NCBI GenBank assembly: GCA_033030425.1 | Contig: JAUFSD010000001.1 | Location: forward strand, 1,860,001 to 1,924,000 | From: Verpa conica | Taxonomy: Eukaryota > Ascomycota > Pezizomycetes > Pezizales > Morchellaceae | Reading direction: 5' to 3' | Length of the DNA stretch: 64,000 nucleotides | In this document: positions 35,571-47,589 of the stretch, in pieces | Layout: each line of letters starts with the position of its first letter | Position numbering within the stretch: the stretch's first letter is position 1 | Notes under the pieces: generated by a model | What the model saw: only the letters and a program-made list of their open reading frames with translations | What the model was told of the DNA's origin: nothing | Databases searched by the model: none | Made by a program: the position numbers and the translations under genes

Positions 35571-38019
35571 ATATCTTATCACACGCTATCACACGTCTCG
35601 CTGTCTTTGAGCCCGCCTAACACGAGCAACTGCCACCCACGTATGCAGCGACGAGGTCTCATATGACTATGATTCAGCTCTTTTTTTCCCCTTCCAGGTT
35701 TTTGTCACAGCGCCAAGTTGTTGTAACTGGCCAAGGCTTTTTTTAGAGAAGTCCTTTTTTGTCCTCGCGCAAATGTCACGATATTACTCGTACTGAGTCA
35801 TCTTTGCGCACGCCGTGGAGGGGGGGGGGAGGCGTGACACAGATTGGCCTAATCCTTTTAAACCTAGTTTCTCTATTCTCCGGTATTCCGGTAATGTGTC
35901 CTAGCGCAAGTCATCCCGGGAGATGATATGTGCTTCTACGGCCTTAGAGGGGGGAAGAAATGAGACAAAAATACTACCTACTCCGAACTTCGAGCTTATG
36001 AGAAAGAAACTAGCAGGCGCCCAAAGTCCGAGGAATCGGGACATAGCATGATAATCGGTACTTAGAGCAACCTTGAGATCCATGAGTCTGATCTAGTTAT
36101 AGATTCACTCTTATGCACAAAATCGTACATCTTGTCCCTTTTTTCTTTTCTTTGACTACTAGACTCATGGAAGCGAACCATACAAAATAGCAAAAGGAGA
36201 ATCCTGTTTATCTCAAAACGCCAAAAATTTCCATATAGATATTGCTAATGGTTATATGGCAGTGGCACAGCTTAGATCTGGACCAAGCTGCACATGTAAC
36301 CCACAAATTATCTTTTAAATGTCCTAGTGAATACCAAAATTTGTCTAGCTCGAATTAGTAACTCGTACTATGTTTGGCTACGAGTGAGGAAAAGGGACTG
36401 CTGCCTAGAGTTGAGGTCCAAGTTTCTCGAGAAGCAGTGTTCTTGAGGCGTCGTCATGGTTGCCCTGGGTGCACAATGTGGACTGTGAGTAGTACGCCAA
36501 GCAGATAACAACTATGGGCAATACCCACCTATAGCTATTAAGTCCGTTAAACGGCTTAAGGAAAAAAGAAAAAAGCGAAACATGTTTTAAAACCCTCACG
36601 ACAAACACTGCCCTCTAGCCGTTTGGAACTTCTACCAAGATTGAAGGTTATGCTTCCGCATTTAGTAGTTTCTGGGGGCATGAGATGAGATGAGTCGATC
36701 CTTTCCTGCATGAAGATACGATGAAGTGCATGAAGTTCATAAAGCTTTGCCCACCCATGTAGGGTTATAAATTATAATCCGTTATGCTTCCCTCCACTTG
36801 TTAAAATGAATGTTAGAGGCCTAGGCAAGATTAAGAGTAAAGTCGTACGAGACCCATGTGAAAAACAGACAGTCATGATCCTGTCGGGGGATCTCGAGTA
36901 AGTGACGAGAGAATGAGAAGCACAGCATAGGATCAACATAACCAAGGAGTCCGAGGAAACCCAGGAGGAGAAGGCGCGGGCTTTTTAACTATCATACCAT
37001 GCTAATAAGTAACATACCTCGGATGTGCCAAGAGATCTCGTGGCGCATGGCGCGCCGAGATTCACAGCTCAGCCGCAAGCCGGAGCCAGCGATATCTGTC
37101 CCAAGCCTTTTTCTCGGGTTATTCTGTGCAGTATGGGTACAGCTGACATGCACAGTAACGGGGGTTCTCATTATGTTAACCGCGCCACAGGTTGTTCCGA
37201 TCGCTCGAGCGCTACGCTGCGGTCAGCTCTGGTGGGTTACATGCATGTTGAATCCTGGTTATGCTATAGGTACGTACCCGGTCACTGTATGTCACGCTTT
37301 CCTTGTTTTTTTTCCCTTTCCCTCGCGAGCTCGTGCTTTCATTCTCCATGGCCACTGACGGATGCAGATCTGGGACGCAGGGGAAGGGGTATCGACCTCA
37401 TAGATGAGCATGATGTGCTCGTGATGTGCCCATTCTGCTCTACCCAGCTGAATTCGTAGAAACAGGTACATGTGGTCTAAGTGAACAAGCCATGCGTTCC
37501 CCGCTTAAGGGTTAACGTTTCATCGAGCGGATACTTACGGTGGATGTACATCCCATATCGCCAGAGTTCTATTGGCATATAACTCTCAGAGTATAGTTGG
37601 GCCGGCTGCTGCTTGCCGTTACTCCACATGTCCTCACATGTACCTGGTAAGCGAATGGCAGGCGAATGAGAGGCCCTTGGCGGGGTCTCGAAATGCTACT
37701 CGCGGGGGGGTGAGATGTTTATTTGACATGGGTGGGGGGTACTCCAGAGAGGCAAACAACCGCAAACGAGAATAGCCGATGGAAACGAGTGCTTATTGGC
37801 AATTGGGTGTCTTTTTTTATTTGTTGGGATGGGGGTATATCGAATTAATGGCCCTCAGAGTTATGTACGAACCACCCCCTCCCCCAATGTGGCTATTGTG
37901 TGTATTTTGGGACTTTCTGCCTGCATTTACTGATGCCTACGTACTCTAAGCACTGTGTACTCTCCGGACCTCTAATTCCCTGAGGAAGGGGCACTCAGTG
38001 CCCAGGCGTCCAACATCGG

Positions 38020-38053
38020 ACGAGACGAGACGAAACAAGACAAGAAAAGACAA
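38020..38053 (+). repeat. Degenerate GACGA/GACAA pentamer repeat
   Basis: About six or seven imperfect five-base units grading from GACGA to GACAA and GAAAA. Confidence 0.6.
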
Positions 38054-38210
38054 GGTTAATACTCCAAGACAGAATCGTTTTCTCCGTCCTTCCGGGCTCC
38101 CGTCTTGCACTTCTCATACTCCGCGGCGGTGGAGCTCGTATGTAACTCTAGAAAGTGCAATGAAATCGTGAGGAAGGGAGGAGAACGCATGGACCATCCA
38201 TATCGCGCGA

Positions 38211-38878
38211 CTACAGTTCGGTGGGGGGGAACGGGGAACTGGATGTAACCCTTGATCCTGACGGCTGCATGCTAGGAAAAAGGCGCTTACCGCATCTACC
38301 CCCCGCGTCGCTCATCGCCCACGACAAGTGGATGTGGCGGCGGCCCTTTTTCGATGCTCGGCGTCGTGCTCTCGACAGTCACTCCTCCGTTATGTACCTA
38401 ATTCCTCCATACAGAAAGCAGAATGCCCATCCAATCCTCCTACTCACCGGTTCACAAGGCTCCCCTTCTCCACAGGGCTTGCATACGCTACATTATCTGC
38501 TTCTCCAACCAGATCGATGGGAACAGTCTTCCAAAGCTGACCCTTGACTAGTATGGCTGGATTGAGTGCTCGTTGGTGGTTTTTCTTGAGGGCGTTTTTT
38601 CTATTCCTATCCGACTTTCGTTTCTTGTACGTAGAGACTTGCTTTGGTAGATAATACCCTTTGCCCCCTCCCCTTCGCCTCTCGAAGATAGCTTTTTTTG
38701 ATTTTATTTTCCTTTCGGTTTCGGCGACCATTACCCCCAGAGTTATCTTGCCCCGCATTCCTTTTCTGTTCTCTTTGTCAGGGTTTGTGGTCCATCTGTA
38801 TAGCGATTTATTCCGCTGCGCAAGAATAGCCAGCCCAGTACGTGCGTCGAATACCAGCTCTTCTTGCACCAAGTCCAC
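38211..38878 (-). CDS. Possible small basic protein, two exons, unrecognised
   Basis: A minus-strand frame from 38878 contains a Lys/Arg-rich stretch (YKKRKSDRNRKNALKKN), then a globular-looking segment including LVKGQLWKTVPIDLVGEAD. It ends exactly at a consensus donor (GTGAGT, exon end 38448). A polypyrimidine acceptor (TTTTTCCTAG) opens a second exon at 38271, which stops at 38211; the phases agree and give 163 aa. The start is unclear because the first 60 residues look non-coding. The opposite strand also has open frames in this GC-rich patch, so it may be spurious. I do not recognise the protein. Confidence 0.3.
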
Positions 38879-39565
38879 GGCCCTTCACGACTCTCTCGCA
38901 TTGAAAAATCACGTTAAAAAGTGTACGGCCTGGGACCCCTCCCGCAAGCCGACTCGGAGCTCTCATCGGATTTTCAATTGCGTGTTGCGCTGTGCTGCTG
39001 CTACGCTACAAATTTCCGTAGCTGTTGGGTCCGGGTACATATTGCAGGGTGCTTTGCTTTGCTTGCTTGCTTGCTACTGCTGTTGCTCCGCCTCAGCTTG
39101 ATCTAAGCCGCCACACAGCACAAGAGCGACAGCAACCAAAACCAACTCATCGTTGAGCTCATCGTGCATAGAGCAGTGCGGGAAAGGAGTGATTTGTACC
39201 AGTCCGATATATATCATTGCTGGCTCTCCCCCGAAATTGTGGGTTTATTTATTTTTTTCGCTTAATCCGGAAAGTCTAGAATTTGCTGTTTTAGTCGCCA
39301 CCAATACCTAGTCTAGTACTTGGGTACTCAAATCTTACGAGTCAATAAGGTATGAGATCTCTGTTTCCTTGCTGCCTCTTTTTATTTCTATTACCCATGT
39401 CCCGGCCGCCTCGGGGCGATCACTGGGAACGGGGTGGGAGGGGGGTTCTGGGTTTATGAATAAATCATAACCAAGTTGCTTACTTGACAGCTCCGGCAGT
39501 TTCCCGACTCACCTGAGATGGCCGCGCAGTAATATATTGATCTTACTATCCCAGCAATCTCTACC

Positions 39566-42500
39566 ATGGCAAACCCTGACAGGCAACAACAACTGCAGCA
39601 GCCGCAAAAAGTGCCCCACACAATCAACCACCAAATATCTATACCTTCGCTGCGCCTTAAAAATTCTTCCAAGCTTCGTAAAGAACAGTCCTCGTCACCG
39701 GCGCCTCGCCAGACTATATCTACAAGTTCGATACGGGATTCATCATTACTAGTGCCTAAGAAGAGCAACTTGCCAAAAGTTGCACAAAAACCTATGTCTA
39801 TACTAAGCTCGTCACCAATGTTGACACCGGTGACAACATTAAAATCGCGCACCAGTCCGCCGACTAAATCACATCCAGTATTCGGCTCATCTCTCTCTCC
39901 AGAAAAGCGACGGAATGTTATCCGCCGAAAACCATCGTCGAATTCTTCATCTTTTTCATTAGTTAGCCTTCGAACAGGTTCAACAAATTCCCTCAACGCT
40001 TCAACAGTGTCATTAACTACCAGTCAGTCTTCGGTACCTGGTGGCTCACGGAATGCTTCTCAGTCTTCAATCTTGGGAATAACAATGCCTTCAACATCTA
40101 CATCCAGGTTTACAAGGAAAAGGACAGCAAGTTCAAGCTCGAACGAAATTCCCCGGATACAGACTCGAGATCTAACTCTATCACCCCCACCAAGTATTGG
40201 CGAGCCTGGTCCTAGTAGTAGTCCGTCAACAAGATATACAGATTCCCCAGGGCCTTTTAACTACTCATCAGCAAGCTCTGTGGCATCTCAATCACCTGGG
40301 TTCGGGCCTGTTGGATATAGGTCTCGGCAAAACCCTACACCTTGTCCAACAAGGTCAAATAACCTGGGTTCAGTACGAGAGTCAACAACATCAACGTCAT
40401 CTGGTTCTACAATTCGTGCACCAAAAGATAAGGATGGCGAAGACCAGGATTATGAGCATATCGGGCCATGGTCAGACTCGCCACTTCCTATGAGCTCTAC
40501 ATCTGAGGATGCAAACTACTTCAGCCAATACTCTTCGGCAGTTGCTTCGGCGCCTACCACCCCGTTCCAACATTTATCTTCCCGCAAATCACCCAGACTG
40601 ACACCAGTGCCTTCTCCCTCGCCATTATTACTCTCTGCTCCATCCCCAGCACTTGGTTCTAGTAGACGAAAAGCTAGTATTTCTTCTGCCACAACATTTT
40701 CACGACTTGGCAGTCGCACCCCAGACCTCCTCAGTACCAACAACGCATCGAGAGGCCTAGGTGTATCAATACCAACAGCTTCAAGTCTTGCAAAGGGCAG
40801 AAGCAAATCACTAAGTGGAAGCACCGCTTTCTCATTACCCCAACGATCAGGACGGAAAGAGGCCGTTACCCCACCAATACCTTCACCATCATTTCCACCC
40901 CCGAGGAAGAATAGCGCCCCAATTATCCGGGGGGCTACACCTGCACCTAGAGATCCTATGGTAACCCAGGCAGGCCTTGGATCCCGTATCATGAGCTCAA
41001 GGGGCGACAGCAAAGGGGGAGTTGTTCCTGTTAGTGTTAGAGATCGCTCACCTACACGTTCAAGTCCAGGGAAATCATCGAGACCGAGCTTTTTCTCAAG
41101 GCAGAGGACGAAGACAAATGAGTCACTGGAGGAGAAGGAGAGGGCGAAGGAGAAGGAGAATAAGGAGAAGAGAAAGGGACCGGCAGCTGGGACAGGACAT
41201 GAGGCGTATTCTGCATTCAGTAGCAGGGGGAGGAGTGGGTCTACAACTAGTGGGAGTGTCGACAGGAGTGGAAGTGCAAGTTCTACTGCTACTGGGTCCT
41301 GGGGGAGGACAAGCCGTAGGGGAAGTGAGTCAAAGGAGCCGACGGATGACTATTTGCGTGAAAGGCTGTTGCCCGTGGTTATTGCGGGTGGTGGTGGAGT
41401 GATTGAGAACTATAACCTTGCCGGACCTGGCGAGGCTATGATGAGGACAGGAAGTCAAGAAAGTAGCAAGGAGAAGAAGAGCTTCGAGTTTGGGAAAAGG
41501 GCTCCTACACCTGTCGCGATGTCGAGGGAGCCGAGTTCTGAGAGTTCAATATTCAGTAGGAGAAAGATCTCTACGCCGAACCCACCATCACCTGGCCCTC
41601 CTGAACCACCGGTTCAGGTCAAGAAGAAGGGTGCCTGGGGTTTCCTCCGGGGAACAGCGTCTACCAGGGAGCGTCAAGCGACCCCTGCACCACCTATCAC
41701 CCCCGCGCCTGCTCCTGTTGTTGGAGTCCAGACTACCAAACTTCATGTGCAGCATGCAAGAACCCCGCCTCACTATTTGGCAACCTTGGACAAGGAGCAG
41801 CAACGAGAAGCTGCAAAGCTTGCGGAACAAATGCAAGAGATGAGGAATAGAAAGGTTAGCAACTATGCAGGTACACTCAGGCAAAAGCACAATGTTCACT
41901 CAGCCAAACCTTCAAATGCATCTTCAATTTCGCTCGCATCGCCATCTCCTGCACCCGTTCCTGCACCAGTAAAGGCAGTGCCAGCGCCAGCACCTCCGCA
42001 AGCACCTATAGTAGCACCAGCACCTCCTGTAACTCCTGTATCAGCGCCTGTACAAATATCTAGCAGTGAACAGGCTAAGCAGGAAGTACGACAAGCAAAA
42101 GCAGATGAACGTCAAAGACTTCAGCACCAGAGAAGGGTCCCGCAGATCGGCCGTATCCCAGCTGTACAATATCACACTAGAAAAGCTTCTCAACAAACTA
42201 ATGAAATTAAACAAGCCCCTACACCTACACCTGCACCTGCACCTGCGTCTACACCCGCACCAGCCCCTACTCCTACTCCTGCTCCTGCTCCTGCTCCTGC
42301 TCAGCCTACCAGGATGCGTGTGGAGATGCTTCCTCCACTCAATACTCACTATCCTCGAGGCGATGTACGCAATACTGATTTACTTACTGCACCACCAACA
42401 ATGGGAAGACCTTTCGAAGAAAGCTTCAAGCGGGCAAATGAACAGAAGTCGACTGCCGGATTCCAGGTTCCTTGGGGTGGCTTCGGATTGGTTCAGACAC

Positions 42501-44373
42501 CTGTGACAGCCTTACCATCTCGTGAAAGCGATCCATTTGCTTTTGACACACTAGATCTTACATCAATCCAGAACCGCGGAAGTCTAGCGCTTACGCCCAT
42601 TGATGATACCCCGGTAGCGTCGACAACAAATATGCCTTGGCCCATTCGCGAGGATTCCGCTCCAACTCCAACTTTGGCTCCTGGTGTCGTGGTGGATGAG
42701 GGGGAATTTGAAGAGGATATCTGGAATGAGTACGATGATCTTTTGTATGATGTTGAATTGTTCGGCGAACCAGCCGATGATGTCGAGTTTCAAGGAACGA
42801 CTAGGTCTACCACTTCTTCACTTGGGTCGCCATTCCAGTATGCGGATCTTTGCACTGCTTTCCCGGACTTGTTAGATGAGGTTACTGAAGAACCTTTGGA
42901 TACCCCCGAACCTGAAGAAGAGGTTGTGGATCAGGGCCTGTATCTCCATGATTCTCCGACTCTTTCACCAGCTCTTCCAACAGTTATCGTTGCTGCTGCT
43001 AGTCCGAATATGGATATTGGTCAACCGTTTATTCCACCTTCGTATCCTGCTGTCCTTTCGCCTTCTACACCGTTTTCCGTGTCTTCGTTTATCCGGTCTT
43101 ATGGTGATCGGGATTCCTATTCCTCGATAGCTGCAATTTCTGGCACAAATCCACCATCATCACCACCTACAGCACCTGCACCAACAATCACTTTGGGCGC
43201 ACCACCTCCACCAAAGCCGAGAGTAAAGACGCATAAAGCAAAAGGATCAAACGGTTCTTCGGGATCAAATCTTTCAGCGGGGTCGGACAACTTTATTGAT
43301 AGTTCAGAGGATGAGATGAAGGTTCGGCTTTGGGCACTCATGACAAATCGATGGTTATCTTTCGACAGGACACTCGTTAGCCCGGCACATGAACAGATGA
43401 ATGGTATCACCGCCCCAGTGGGACCTAGAGCTAGTGGCGGGGGAAGGGTTCTGGTGGTAGATGGACTTGGAACCGGTATGTAAACTAGTTCGATATATCA
43501 TTGACGGTAACCTAAACTAACAATTTGTATAAAGACGACTGGTCGTTCTATTGTGCATTCTCCTACCCTAAAGCTAAAGTCTATAACCTTTCTCCCTCCC
43601 CGTCAGCAAACCCCAATGGTCAACCTCCATCACCATCCACGCCTCGGCCACCTAATCACCAGCAGATCCACCATCCCAACTTCTCAGAGATGTTTCCATT
43701 CCCGGGCGGATTTTTCAATGTTATCAGTCTCCGCTTCCTTCCGTCATCTTTGGACTCCGAGTTGCCGTTCATACTTTCAGAATGCAAACGTGTCTTGGAG
43801 CCTGGTGGTTACTTGGAAGTTACAATGCTCGACCCGGAACTTATCAACATGGGCTCAAGAACAAAAAAGGCAGTCAAGCTAGTCAAGGCAATCAGGGAAC
43901 GCGAATCATCCTCTCCATCCTCTTCCTCCGAACGGAGACCATCGTCAGAGAGAGTATTGAAAATACTACATAAGCGCGGATTCGATGATATCAACAAATG
44001 TTTTATTAGCCTTCCTACAGTCGCTCCTGCTGAAGACTTTACAGTCAGCACAGTACCTACTCCGTCCACACCTACTGCTACACAGCCATCACAGGAACCA
44101 GAGACAATAGACGCAACTGTAATGTCAACTGTCGGTCGATGGTGGTATACACGATGCTACGAACGGGTAATTACGGCAGAAGGCGAGGCCATGAGTCGGA
44201 GTATGTGGAATGATAGAGCTTTGTTACGGGAGTGCGGGATGCGCAAGACAGCATTTAGAATGTTGGTGGCGCATGCGAGAAAACCCCTGAAAGCACCAGC
44301 GGCAATAGTGGGTGAAAGTTCTAGAGTTGAAGGGCCTAGAGTAGAGGGGTCTAGAGTCGGCGGAGTTTTCTGA
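39566..44373 (+). CDS. Large disordered protein with C-terminal methyltransferase-like domain
   Basis: Two exons, 39566-43475 and 43535-44373; the 59-nt intron joins VVDGLGT to DDWSFYCAFSYPKAKVYNL, giving 1,582 aa. The first 1,250 residues or so are Ser/Pro/Thr-rich and disordered. They include a Lys/Glu helix near 530 and an alanine-proline repeat (coding 42221-42300) flanked by short coiled coil. The last 300 residues begin MTNRWLSFDR and carry a Rossmann-like methyltransferase pattern: a degenerate motif I (RVLVVDGLGT), FNVISLRFLP, then CKRVLEPGGYLEVTMLDPEL, where the LEPGGYLEV strand is the type-11 signature. The Gly-rich SAM loop is poor, so catalysis is uncertain. Family members are conserved in filamentous ascomycetes without an assigned substrate. 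Confidence 0.8.
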
Positions 44374-46042
44374 AAGTAGAGTTTTTGTTTTTCTTGATTT
44401 TGATATCCGTTTTTCTTTTTTCTTTTTTCTTCTTTCTTCTCTTCTATTCTTCTAACCTCTTTTGGTTAAATATTTCTTTTTGGGTCAAATGGGATCTGAA
44501 TCTCTATACAATGACCTGGGGTTATTACTTTCTGCCTAATTTGTTTTAGTTCATGATCTGACACGAGTCTGGAACGTCTTTTTTTCCTTTTTTTATCTCA
44601 GGGGGTCCTAATATTTTTGCAAGAAGGACGTATATGTTTTAGCTGACTGGTTCATGAGCAGGGGTTGGGAATTTGTATGTACTGGTTACGACAGACGACA
44701 TGATGACGATTATTTTGCTTTTTTGTTTATGTTGGCTTTTTGTATCTTTAGCGTATTTCTCGTGGTTTTTTTGGTTTCTTGGCTTTTTCTTTTAGCGTTG
44801 CTGCGTTGGATTTTGATTGCTTTGTTCTTTAGCGTTACTAAGGGGGGTTCTTTTTTATTATTTCTTTTTTTTATTCATCTTTTAACGGTATTGGGCGGCA
44901 ATTTAGTGTACGATGGACGATGAATAAGACTGATCTGAGACGGGGTCGGGTTGAAAGGGGGGTGGGGGTGTGAGGGTGGAATATATTGAAATTGGAATAT
45001 GAGACCCTAAGTAGACTTTGTGAAATTTACATAACATTTTATAGTGAGATGCGGCTGTGACAATACGTATCTGTGGCGCACTGCAGTCCAGACCTTCATA
45101 CTTTTTTTGATACTCTAATCGAGAGAGAGACAAGAACCTCCTCTTCTCGCCAACTCAGTCAGAGATCCCCCCCGTCTCTCATTGTTCTTGTTAAAGTGTT
45201 AACAATTTCCCTCAGATGAGACGAATACCCCTTGTCACCACAGCGCATGACAAAAACAGCAGGCCGAAGCATATGGACGTGCAATAAATCTTGATTCAAG
45301 ATGAACACATCCTCCCCCTTCCCCCGTGTCCAGCGCCTGGGTGGATATTGAGTGACATAGGAGCCTATGGCTGCCCCTCTAGCTATGTAGCTACTTAGGT
45401 GGCGGGGTAGAGTATACGTATCTAGGTATACATTTCGCAGGATCTATTTTTATTACCGTGACTACTGCTCTGGTACTATTAGAAGCGAGGCTATGAGACC
45501 CAGAGAGACAGGCACACGGGAGAAAGAAGACCCCCCCCAATATAAAGCACATCGAGTCTTGATTGGACAGGTATATGAAGCCCCCCCCTCCCCCGCGATA
45601 CTGTAGATAGTTAGGTCTATATGATGCACGCAGTCTTAGACGCCGTCCAATCAGATATGGATGTACAGCGCTAGTCCAAAAGAAGCCCTCAGGTAATGTG
45701 AACCCCCCTCTAGCCCGTTAAGGTATATCGTGACAGTATACATAATCGTGAATCTTGGGGGGTACAATAAAGAATGCCCTATAGACAGATACATAGTCCC
45801 CCCCCACCTGTAATAGCCGCTGCACGAGGTGTTTTTCGGTAAACTTTGTTCAGAGCCCACACCTTACCCCGCAAAAAAAATAAAAAAGATCATCGAGTGA
45901 GTTTTCATGAGTCTGTGTAGGCTTGGCTACGGTTGAACCTTTTACCGTAGTTCCCACTGTAAAAATGGGACACTTGCGCTCCCCTCACCCCCGGTCCTAA
46001 TCTGTACAGAACGTTTATCCGCCAGAACGAATACAAAATAGG
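44374..46042. other. Intergenic region upstream of the Zn2Cys6 gene
   Basis: T-rich 3' flank, then several C homopolymers (for example near 45531 and 45799) and one degenerate bipartite motif (45893-45910, minus) 133 bp before the TF start codon. Confidence 0.5.
45893..45910 (-). repeat. Bipartite motif, degenerate copy
   Basis: On the minus strand TCAT-gaaa-ACTCACTCGA, 12 of 14 positions. Confidence 0.45.
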
Positions 46043-47444
46043 ATGTCTACATCCCAGCCCCCACTACCACTACCACTACCGCCGGTAGAGATGCAGAAGT
46101 TTGTGCACTCATTCTAGTCCCTTTTTTTCATATGCAAAAAAAAAACAAGAAAAAAAACAAGAATGAGAAAATAAAAAAATAAAAAAAAGTGGAGAAAATC
46201 ATTTACTAACGTATCTCTTCCCTCCCTGCCCTCCCGGTTTAAAGAAAGCAGCCAGCAAGTACTCGCTTGTCGCAGGCTTGTATTCAGTGTCGTGAGAGGA
46301 AACGAAAGGTATGAAAATAAATGATATATAAAATACAAAATCTTTCATACACAACCTAGAAAGAAATACCAAATGAAATAAAACAAAAATCTCAATACTA
46401 CAAATAACTAATCTTTTTTTCTTTATTTTTCCAACTTACCGGAAATAGTGTAACGGAGAAAGGTAAGCACGGACAAAAAAGAAGAAAAGCCCTTATAGTA
46501 CTAACTATCTTATTATAGTCCATGCCTACCATGTACCAAGGAATCTGGAAAATGCACCTACTCAGAAAGCCGAAAAAGGTACCACCAGAGGGCATAAATA
46601 CCAGCGCGTTCCCCAGCGGACTAACTTTTTTCCTACGGTTAGAGGCCCACCACGCGGCTACCTCGAAAGCCTCGAAAGCCGACTCGGGGACACCGAGAAT
46701 GCTCTTCTAGAGTGTCTTTTACTTCTCGAAGGAAAAGGTTGGCTACCACCACCCGGCACATTGATCCCACGAAGACTTGCCATCGAGCAGCAGAACACAG
46801 CTCAGCAGCGGATAAAGCGAGTATCGACATGGGAAGATCTTCCGTTGGTCGATTGGAGTACAGTCTGGGGGTGGAAGAGGGCAGTGTCAGAGAGTGGTGG
46901 TAGTGTACGGGAAGAACATGGTCCTGAAGAATCGTTTGGAGTATCTGTGGTGGCCCAACAGGGACAGACTGACTCCCTCACTTCTACTCAAACTCATCGG
47001 GATGGGCAGGTGGAGATGGATCGCTCGGAGCAGGAGGAGAGGCTTCCGGTCCACATTGGTGGTACTATAAGAGAGGGTGGTGGTGGGTTTTGGGGACTCG
47101 ATACACAGTTAGGTGGTGGCCTGACGGAGGTCATACAGAACCGTCATCACGAAGCACACTCTCCGTCGGAAGCTATTGTAGTAGCCAATTCCTACGGTCC
47201 AAACTCACTCCTGCGTTTGCCTCCAGTTCCCTTAGAAAGCGATAGGTACCGGTTTGAAGATGCGACTCCCCACAGCGGACAGGCAGCAGTGACTGGTGGT
47301 TGGGGAGACAATATGGAAGAACGCGGTGGTCAAATGTTTGCAGAGCCCAATCCCAGCGACTCGCTTGTGGTTATGGAAGAGCAGGCTTCAACTCAATCTA
47401 ACGAGACAAGTGACACCTTGGTCGACCGACAGTTATTCTGGTAG
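46043..47444 (+). CDS. Zn2Cys6 DNA-binding protein lacking the middle-homology domain
   Basis: Five exons: 46043-46084, 46249-46308, 46449-46462, 46519-46578 and 46643-47444; phases close to 325 aa. The zinc cluster is split by two introns: ACIQCRERKRK, then CNGE on a 14-nt microexon, then SPCLPCTKESGKCTYSESRKR. All six cysteines are present with C-x2-C-x6-C-x5-C-x2-C-x6-C spacing. It continues RGPPRGYLESLESRLGDTEN, the linker and coiled-coil dimer element typical of CGG-binding fungal activators. The remaining 230 residues are Gly/Glu/Ser-rich linker with no fungal TF (MHR) domain, and the protein stops at about half the usual length. An MHR-only gene starts its 3' end 146 bp downstream on the other strand. 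A role in regulating the adjacent metabolic genes is inferred. Confidence 0.82.
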
Positions 47445-47589
47445 TTGATGTTTCTCTAGTTGTAGTTAATATTCGGCGAGTATTTTTTTAAAAAAAGAAA
47501 ATTCCTAGTAGCATCCTTTTCTGCTACCCTATCTGCGAACAGTTGACTGCTGAAAGATCTCATTCATCCCTAATCCCAAGTGCACTACC

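Larger units (their letters stand above)
32696..38210. other. 5.5-kb gene-poor tract
   Basis: No supported CDS. It holds one exact bipartite motif (35553-35570), an A tract near 34616-34632, and a GC-richer island at 35.2-35.5 kb with short overlapping ORFs on both strands and no recognisable product. Confidence 0.5.

Noticed and set aside
39450..39475. TTATGA..TCATAA inverted repeat resembling the micro-insertion centre
   Set aside because: The ends do not match and there is no direct repeat; similarity is limited to an AT-rich palindrome.
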